From Acidobacterium capsulatum ATCC 51196 (GTDB taxonomy: Bacteria > Acidobacteriota > Terriglobia > Terriglobales > Acidobacteriaceae), in the NCBI RefSeq assembly GCF_000022565.1, contig NC_012483.1:1178001-1242000 (forward strand): a stretch of DNA of 64,000 nucleotides. Direction: 5' to 3'. Below the pieces are notes generated by a model. That model ran no database searches. It saw only the letters and a list, made by a program, of their open reading frames with translations, and was not told the origin of the DNA. Of the stretch, positions 57,833-64,000 are shown one piece after another (position 1 is the first letter of the stretch; each line of letters starts with the position of its first letter). Both the position numbers and the translations under genes were made by a program.

Positions 57833-57856
57833 TGAAGAGCGGCCGGGCGCCTGGAT

Positions 57857-58464
57857 TCAGAGCCAGCCTTTGGAGCGGGCGATGCGCGCGGCATCGACGC
57901 GATTGGCCGCGCCGAGTTTGCTGATGGCCTCGGAGAGATAGTTGCGCACGGTGCCTTCGGAGAGATGGAGTTCGGCGGCAATGTCCTGACTGGCTTTGCC
58001 TTCGCCGGCGCGCCACAGAATCTGGCGCTCGCGCTCGGTGAGCGGATCGGGTCCGCTCTCCCACGCGTCGGCGGCGAGTTGCGGATCGATGACGCGCAGC
58101 CCCTGATGCACGCGGCGCACGGCGTCGGCGAGTTCGGCGGCGGGACGGTCTTTGAGCAGATAGCCTTTGGCTCCGGCGTCGAGCGCGCGGCGCAGATAAC
58201 CGGGGCGCGCGAAGGTGGTGAGGATGATGATCCTGGTGGAGGGGTAGCGCTCGCGGACTTCGGCGGCGAGGGTGAGACCGGTCATCTCGGGCATTTCAAT
58301 GTCGGTGACCAGCACGTCGGGCTGGTGGTCGGCGACGGCCTTGAGGGCGAGGCGTCCGTTGACGGCGCGGGCGCAAACGGCGATGTCCGGCTCGGTCTCA
58401 AGCAAGGCGGCGAGCGCTCCGAGGACCATGCCCTGATCTTCGGCGACGATGACCTGTATCTTCT

Positions 58465-58468
<4 letters not shown>
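57857..58468 (-). CDS. NarL/DesR-type response regulator
   Basis: 203 aa. Receiver domain (AEDQGMVLGAL, DVLVTDIEMPEMTG with phospho-Asp about residue 55, ILTTFARPGYL, GYLLKDRPAAE) and a LuxR-type helix-turn-helix (LTERERQILWRAGEGKASQD to GTVRNYLSEAISKL). Its ATG overlaps the kinase's TGA. It probably controls the linked ABC transporter. Confidence 0.95.
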
Positions 58469-59660
<1,192 letters not shown>

Positions 59661-59664
<4 letters not shown>

Positions 59665-60452
59665 GCGCGCGTCTCGCTGCGGGAGAAGATCCACCACGCT
59701 GCCCCCAGCATAAGGCAAGTGAAGGTGGCGAGCGCCTCCCAATGCGTGGCGGCCGGGCCGGGCTGAGCGTAGCCGAAGATGCCGAGCGCCAGTTGCCCAT
59801 AATGATAAGCCGGAAGCACGGGGGCGAAGTTCTGGAGCCAGTGGGGCATGTATTTGAGGGGCATCCATAGGCCGGAGGCAAAGGACATGGGCAGATAGAT
59901 GAGGTTGATGATGGCGGGCGCGGCGTTGGGCGGCACGAGCAGGGCGATGAGAATGCCGAGGGCGGAGAACGGGATGGCTCCGGCGAGGGTGACCCCGTAG
60001 AGCGCGAGCGTCTGCGTGGGAGTGATGTGGACTCCGGCGAAGGCGAGGCCGAGCGCGAGCAGCAGCGTGACGATGATGAGCGCGAAGGCGGCGCAACTGA
60101 CCAGCTTGGCGACCAGATAGGACCAGCGCGGCATGGGGCTGGCCATCTTGAGATCGAGCCAGCCCTGCATGCGCTCGTGGGAGACTCCGACGCCGATGCC
60201 GAAGAGGCAGGCGCCGATCATGCCAAAGCAACTGTAAGTGGCGACGAGATAAGTGGCGTATGGGGTGTGGCCATTCATGAGGCCGAAGAGCGCGTAGAAC
60301 ATGACCGGAAAGCCGATGACCGAGAGCGAAAAGGCGCGCAGACGCATGCGGCCGATGAATTCGTAACGCGTCTCCTGGAGGAGCGCGCGGAGATAGTAGC
60401 CGAAGCTGAGCGGAGCGGGCGGGCGGGCAATGGTTGCGGTGGTGGCGTTCAT
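59661..60452 (-). CDS. ABC-2 transporter permease
   Basis: 263 aa, six membrane segments of the ABC2_membrane type; LYGVTLAGAIPFSALGILIA and the central INLIYLPMSFASGLWMPLKY resemble DrrB/YadH-type permeases. It overlaps both the ATPase gene and the kinase gene by 4 bases, so all four are one translationally coupled operon. Confidence 0.93.
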
Positions 60453-61414
60453 TGGAGCACCTCCTGAGAGTTTGGGGCGTGGCTTTGGGTGATGGAGAGG
60501 AATGCGTCTTCAAGGCCGGCGCTGGTGATTTCAAGACCATGCAGCGAGGCGTCGGCGGCGAACAGTTCGCGGAGCACCGGCTCGGGCGCTTCGGTATGGA
60601 TGAGGAGCGCTTCGCGGTCCTGCGTCACGCTGGCCACGCCGGGAAGGGTGCTGATCCATTGAGCATCGAGCCGCGTGACGCAGCGGATGCGGCGGCCGCC
60701 GGTCTGGTGCTTGATCTGCGCGGGGGTTCCGTGCGCGACGTCTTTGCCGTCGCGGATGACGACGATGCGGCTGGCAAGCATGTCGGCCTCCTCAAGATAG
60801 TGCGTGGTGAGCAGCACGGCCTTGCCGGCGGCGGAGAGCGCGCGGATGCGGTCCCAGAGGGCGCGGCGGGATTCAATGTCCATGCCTACGGTGGGCTCGT
60901 CGAGGAAGACGAGATCGGGATTGCCGCAGAGCGCGAGGCCGAAGAGCACGCGCTGCTTCTGGCCGCCGGAGAGCTTGCCGAAGAGCCGGTTTTCAAGGCC
61001 TTCGAGCTGCGCCATGCGGACGATTTCTGCCGCGGGCAGGGGGTGGGAGTAATAGCTGCGGAAGAGATCAATGTGCTCGCGGACGCGCAACATTTCAGGC
61101 ACGCGCGAGACCTGCAGCATGGCTCCCATGCGCGTGCGGGTGAGATCTTCGCGAGGGTCGCCGCCGAGGACACGCACCTGGCCCGCGTGGGGCGAGAGCA
61201 GGCCGAGCAGCAGACGCACGGCGGTGGTCTTGCCGGCTCCGTTGGGGCCAAGCAGGGCGACGACTTCGCCGGGGTAGAGTTCGAGCGAGAAACCGTCGAG
61301 GGCAGTGACCTTGCCGTAGCGGCGTGTGACCTTGTAAAGCTGCGCGATGGGCTGCCGGAGCGGAGCGGGGACGGCGGTGATCGGATGCGCGGCGGGAGAA
61401 GCAATTGTGGACAT
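60449..61414 (-). CDS. ABC transporter ATP-binding protein
   Basis: 321 aa, DrrA/CcmA type. Walker A GPNGAGKTTAVRLLLG, the signature LSGGQKQRVLFGLAL, Walker B LVFLDEPTVGMD and the H-loop TTHYLEEADM are all present; the C-terminal 100 residues match the usual DUF4162-like extension. Head of the four-gene operon, divergent from the PadR gene. Confidence 0.95.
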   Translation of the reverse strand: MSTIASPAAHPITAVPAPLRQPIAQLYKVTRRYGKVTALDGFSLELYPGEVVALLGPNGAGKTTAVRLLLGLLSPHAGQVRVLGGDPREDLTRTRMGAMLQVSRVPEMLRVREHIDLFRSYYSHPLPAAEIVRMAQLEGLENRLFGKLSGGQKQRVLFGLALCGNPDLVFLDEPTVGMDIESRRALWDRIRALSAAGKAVLLTTHYLEEADMLASRIVVIRDGKDVAHGTPAQIKHQTGGRRIRCVTRLDAQWISTLPGVASVTQDREALLIHTEAPEPVLRELFAADASLHGLEITSAGLEDAFLSITQSHAPNSQEVLQ

Positions 61415-61561
61415 CGGGTGCCTCCTGGCCCCGGCCGGTGGCGGGGACAGATTGAGGATCGCGCGGGAGGAGCCCGGTTCCCAGTTGGGTTTGTCAGCAA
61501 TCGGATGTGACAGATGTCATGCGGGAGGAATTTTAGGAGGATTTGCGAATCCGATGCGGAT

Positions 61562-61594
61562 TTGACGCATCTTTGATATATCATAAGATATATC
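61562..61594 (+). promoter_or_regulatory. PadR gene promoter overlapped by tandem AT palindromes
   Basis: TTGACG (61562-61567), a 16-base spacer, TAAGAT (61584-61589). Two identical GATATATC palindromes (61575-61582 and 61587-61594) flank and overlap the -10 element. PadR regulators bind such short AT palindromes at their own promoters, so this is probably the operator. Confidence 0.65.
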
Positions 61595-61610
61595 TTGATA
61601 GGAGAAAATT

Positions 61611-62186
61611 ATGTTTTATAGAGGACACGATCACGAAGATCATCCCGGGAGGGAGCGCCATCGCGGCCGTCACGGCGGGTTTGGCGAGTATTTTGGCAAT
61701 TTTGAGCGCGGGTTTGGCGGCGGACGCGAGCGCATGTTCGACAACGGCGAGCTGCGGCTGGTGATTTTGCAGATTCTCGCCAAGAAGCCGAGCTATGGCT
61801 ACGAAATCATCAAGGAAATTGAGGAGCAACTGGCGGGCGCGTATTCACCGAGCCCGGGAGTGGTTTACCCCACGCTGACGATGCTCGAAGAGGAAGGCTA
61901 CGCCGTCGTGGCCTCGACCGAGGGCAACAAGAAGCGGTATGCGGCGACAGAGCAGGGACTCGCGTACCTGAAACAGAACCAGGGCATTCTGGAAGGCATT
62001 GGCCATCGCATGGAGAAGATGGGCAAGGCCTACGGACGGGAGCGCGCGCCACAGATCATGCGAGCCATCATGAATCTGAAGTTTGCGCTGAAGGTGCGCG
62101 CCCGCAGCGGCAAGCTGAGCCCCGAACAGATAAGAAAAATTGCGGAGGCGATTGATGCCGCAGCTCGCGTCATCGACGAGGTTTGA
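61611..62186 (+). CDS. PadR-family transcriptional regulator with His/Gly-rich N-terminus
   Basis: 191 aa. Winged helix from about 46 (LVILQILAKKPSYGYEIIKE, SPSPGVVYPTLTMLEEEGY, KKRYAATEQGLAYL) and a C-terminal dimerisation helix. The first 42 residues (FYRGHDHEDHPGRERHRGRH and GGFGEYF) are unusually rich in His, Gly and Arg and absent from a standard PadR. GGAGAAAA precedes the ATG. It is divergent from the ABC/two-component operon, which it may repress. Confidence 0.92.
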   Translation: MFYRGHDHEDHPGRERHRGRHGGFGEYFGNFERGFGGGRERMFDNGELRLVILQILAKKPSYGYEIIKEIEEQLAGAYSPSPGVVYPTLTMLEEEGYAVVASTEGNKKRYAATEQGLAYLKQNQGILEGIGHRMEKMGKAYGRERAPQIMRAIMNLKFALKVRARSGKLSPEQIRKIAEAIDAAARVIDEV

Positions 62187-62337
62187 GGCGGCGAAGCCGG
62201 TAGAGGCTTTGCAGGAAGAAGAGCGGGCGGCGCTGGAGCAGCGCTGCCGTCAACTGGAAGTGCTGGTGGGCGAACTGCTGTTGAAGAATGAGACGCTGCG
62301 CATGCGGCTGGCTGAAGGCAGAGGAGAGGACGCATGA
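62155..62337 (+). CDS. Small coiled-coil protein overlapping padR
   Basis: 60 aa. It starts inside the last codons of the PadR gene in another frame (ATG 62155), with GGAGG six to seven bases upstream, so translational coupling is plausible. It has a leucine-rich heptad stretch (ALEQRCRQLEVLVGELLLKN). No known family; it resembles a leucine-zipper tail. Confidence moderate because it is short. Confidence 0.5.
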   Translation: MPQLASSTRFEAAKPVEALQEEERAALEQRCRQLEVLVGELLLKNETLRMRLAEGRGEDA

Positions 62338-62451
62338 GCTTCACAGATCCGAAGCGGTAAGGAGCGACCCTCGGCGGCTAAAGCTGCGCTCATTGCGTGA
62401 AGTTTGTGGACGAGCGAGAGCCCGTCTCCTTGAGCATGCGGAGCCACGAGG

Positions 62452-63645
62452 TCAGAGGCCGTCGCCAGAAGCGGTATGCGGGGCCTGGCGGCGGGCGGTG
62501 AAGTAGTTGTTGTTCCAGAGGTCGCGGTAGAAGTAGCCGGTGAGTTTTGCGGCTTCGGGGCCGTAGGTCTGGCGACCGCCTTCGAGGAAGACGACGGTGA
62601 CGATGCGACCGTAGGGGGAATCCGCATAGGAGGCGAACCAGCCGAAGCGGGTGCCACCGTTGGAGCAGGTTCCGGTTTTACCCATCACAGGAAAAGCGTT
62701 GAAGCTGGCGCGGAGAGATCGGGCGGTGCCGTATTGCGTGACGGCATGCATGCCCACCTGAATCTCAGGGATGAGCGGACCGATGTTGAGCTCGCGCTTG
62801 ATGCGGGGCTTGAAATCGGCCACCTGCGCGGGTGTGGTGGGGTGCTGGAGGTAGTAAAGCGTGCCGCCGTTCGCAATGGCGGAGACGAGCGCGCCGAGTT
62901 GCAGCGGCGTCATGGAGACGCTTTCTCCAAAAGAGCACATGCGGCCGACGCCGCCCATGGATTCGGGCAGCGGATGATCGGGATATTTGCCGAGATGCTC
63001 GCCGGCGATGTGCCACCCGGCCAGTTCGCCGAGGCCGAACTCGGTGGCGTAGTAATGGACGCGTGCAAAGCCGAGGCGGCGACCCAGGGTTTCAAAATAG
63101 AGATTATTGGAGTGGGCCAGCGCTTCGGTCATGTTCACGAAATAGTGGCCGCCGAGGTTGACGGGCGTGTCTTTGGTGACGATGCCCTCTTCGAGCGCGG
63201 CCAGCGCAACGGAGAGCTTGATGGTGGAGCAGGGCTCGGCGCCGCTCGAAAGCGCGAGCTTCTGATTGACCATGGCGAGGATGCGGCCATTGGCGGGATT
63301 GATGACAACGACGGTGCCGTTCATGTTGCCGAGGGCGTCAATGGCGGCCCGGCGCACAACGGGATCTTCTCCGGCGGTGATGTCGCCCGCGGTCAGATCA
63401 GTGGTGGCGAATGAGTCCGCAGTGAAGCGCTCGTAGTAGCGATGGTGCACCACGCGATGGCGATAGGCCACGGTGGAGTGATGCACGAGCCTGCGGCGGC
63501 GGAGATGGCGCGTGTGCCGGTAGTGATGGATGGGATGTTTGGTGCGGTGGGTGGTGACGGTCGCCGCGTGCGGACTGAGAGGGAGCAGCGCAAATGCCAG
63601 CGTCACCAGAAGAGCAAAAAGACGATTCCCGCGCATCCTCACCAC
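62452..63645 (-). CDS. Penicillin-binding transpeptidase with His/Arg-rich linker
   Basis: 397 aa. A signal peptide (about 5-28) leads to a His/Arg/Tyr-rich segment at 33-71 and then a penicillin-binding transpeptidase domain: catalytic STIK at 140-143, SNN at 179-181, KTG at 323-325. The domain is like class B PBP transpeptidases but lacks the usual N-terminal module. ATGs at 63645 (GTG) or 63636 are both possible. It is next to ftsZ, so a cell-wall role at division is plausible. Confidence 0.88.
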   Translation of the reverse strand: MVRMRGNRLFALLVTLAFALLPLSPHAATVTTHRTKHPIHHYRHTRHLRRRRLVHHSTVAYRHRVVHHRYYERFTADSFATTDLTAGDITAGEDPVVRRAAIDALGNMNGTVVVINPANGRILAMVNQKLALSSGAEPCSTIKLSVALAALEEGIVTKDTPVNLGGHYFVNMTEALAHSNNLYFETLGRRLGFARVHYYATEFGLGELAGWHIAGEHLGKYPDHPLPESMGGVGRMCSFGESVSMTPLQLGALVSAIANGGTLYYLQHPTTPAQVADFKPRIKRELNIGPLIPEIQVGMHAVTQYGTARSLRASFNAFPVMGKTGTCSNGGTRFGWFASYADSPYGRIVTVVFLEGGRQTYGPEAAKLTGYFYRDLWNNNYFTARRQAPHTASGDGL

Positions 63646-63730
63646 CAGAACAGAACGTCGATTCCTGCCGGACGCTACCCGCCGGGGAATCTAGCTTCTT
63701 TATATCTGAAGATTCCCGGATTGGGGATTG

Positions 63731-63784
63731 GCGAGGGGCGCCCCTCGCGAATGCCGATGACGCCCCGCTTGAGGGCGTCATCGG
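63731..63784. repeat. Two perfect hairpins between ftsZ and the PBP gene
   Basis: GCGAGGGGCGCCCCTCGC (63731-63748) is an 18-base perfect palindrome. Next to it CCGATGACGCCC (63754-63765) pairs with GGGCGTCATCGG (63773-63784), a 12-bp stem. No T-run; more likely REP-like than a terminator. Confidence 0.7.
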
Positions 63785-63915
63785 CTGCGGGAAGGTTTAC
63801 ATGAGAGATGAAATCTTGCGAACTGCAGGTCCTTCGACTCCGTTTGCCGCAAAAGACGGGGCAAACCTCGCCCAGGATGACAAACTCGACGGACCTGAAT
63901 CCATGACTCAGAACA

Positions 63916-64000
63916 TTAGCGTCCGCTCTGGCGCATGAAGGCTGGAATTTCGAGATCATCGCGGTTCTCGAAGGAAAGCTCTTCAAAGCGGGCGGGGGAC
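63916..64000 (-). CDS. ftsZ: FtsZ, C-terminal end (5'-truncated by window edge)
   Basis: The last 27 codons before TAA at 63918-63916 end with DDLEIPAFMRQSGR. This matches the conserved C-terminal peptide of FtsZ that binds FtsA and ZipA-type partners (typically D-IPAFLR). The gene would continue beyond the right edge on the minus strand. Based on the tail only. Confidence 0.75.
   Translation of the reverse strand, partial: SPARFEELSFENRDDLEIPAFMRQSGR

Larger units (their letters stand above)
57073..57856. other. 784-base gene-free region with several repeat families
   Basis: No supported gene. It contains two copies of the dispersed hairpin repeat (57209-57239, 57483-57553), a hairpin CCACGAAC/GTTCGTGG (57283-57306), a short sequence ending in GCTCCGCTCAGAATGACGCC near 57444-57464 of a type I recall between acidobacterial genes, and 47-bp tandem repeats at 57674-57832. 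Confidence 0.7.

Overview
The window looks like a chromosomal segment of an Acidobacteriota (Terriglobia/Acidobacteriaceae-type) genome. It has high-GC coding DNA, F1Fo-ATPase genes without the a and c subunits, HpnI-type hopanoid glycosyltransferase, two ArnT-like glycosyltransferases, a GDP-mannose supply block, and intergenic hairpin repeats of the kind recalled from acidobacterial genomes. Species assignment is inference from gene content; no 16S, tRNA or CRISPR locus was seen.

Layout. 1-935: 3'-truncated meaB GTPase. 1080-2484: a lower-GC insert with one AIPR-family gene behind a near-consensus promoter. 2533-4607: acyl-CoA dehydrogenase and a PP2C phosphatase. 4822-11161: ATP synthase genes in the order b, b', delta, alpha, gamma, beta, epsilon (minus strand), with a promoter and a terminator. 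11420-14522: hflX, hfq and an SH3 lipoprotein. 14899-20242: pgi, phosphomannomutase, manC and manA, which together convert glucose-6-phosphate to GDP-mannose. 20381-28002: YncE-like protein, hpnI, a radical SAM protein, a GT83-type transferase overlapping asnB. 28207-32432: a FadN-like beta-oxidation enzyme with a small partner and a divergent membrane protein. 32626-36336: glmU, an ECF-like sigma factor, an HD-GYP response regulator, and pterin dehydratase.

36337-37033 is a gene-free stretch between two convergent genes. It holds five palindromes of one geometry (TGTGA-N8-TCACA type), an apparent duplicated unit of about 110 bp, and a separate 14-bp inverted repeat enclosing a possible structured RNA. 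It is followed by a small glutaredoxin, an AvrRpt2-like papain-fold protease and prfB with its programmed +1 frameshift. 39593-46156 carries envelope functions (YihY, TerC, BON/glycine-zipper protein, Tat phosphoesterase, PpiD-like isomerase). 46254-50754: malQ, DUF503, rbfA, nrnA, with an inverted methyltransferase and repeats between DUF503 and rbfA. 50817-54771: a second GT83-type transferase, a GNAT protein, and YtxH/DUF948-like membrane proteins. 54841-57072: GH3 beta-glucosidase. 57073-57856: repeats only. 57857-61414: a tightly overlapped ABC transporter plus DesK/NarL-type two-component operon, divergent from a PadR regulator with AT-rich palindromes over its promoter. The right end has a penicillin-binding transpeptidase and the last codons of ftsZ.

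The most unusual signals are the palindrome cluster at 36341-36905, the inverted repeat at 36924-37034, the isolated AIPR gene, and the unusual ATP synthase subunits.
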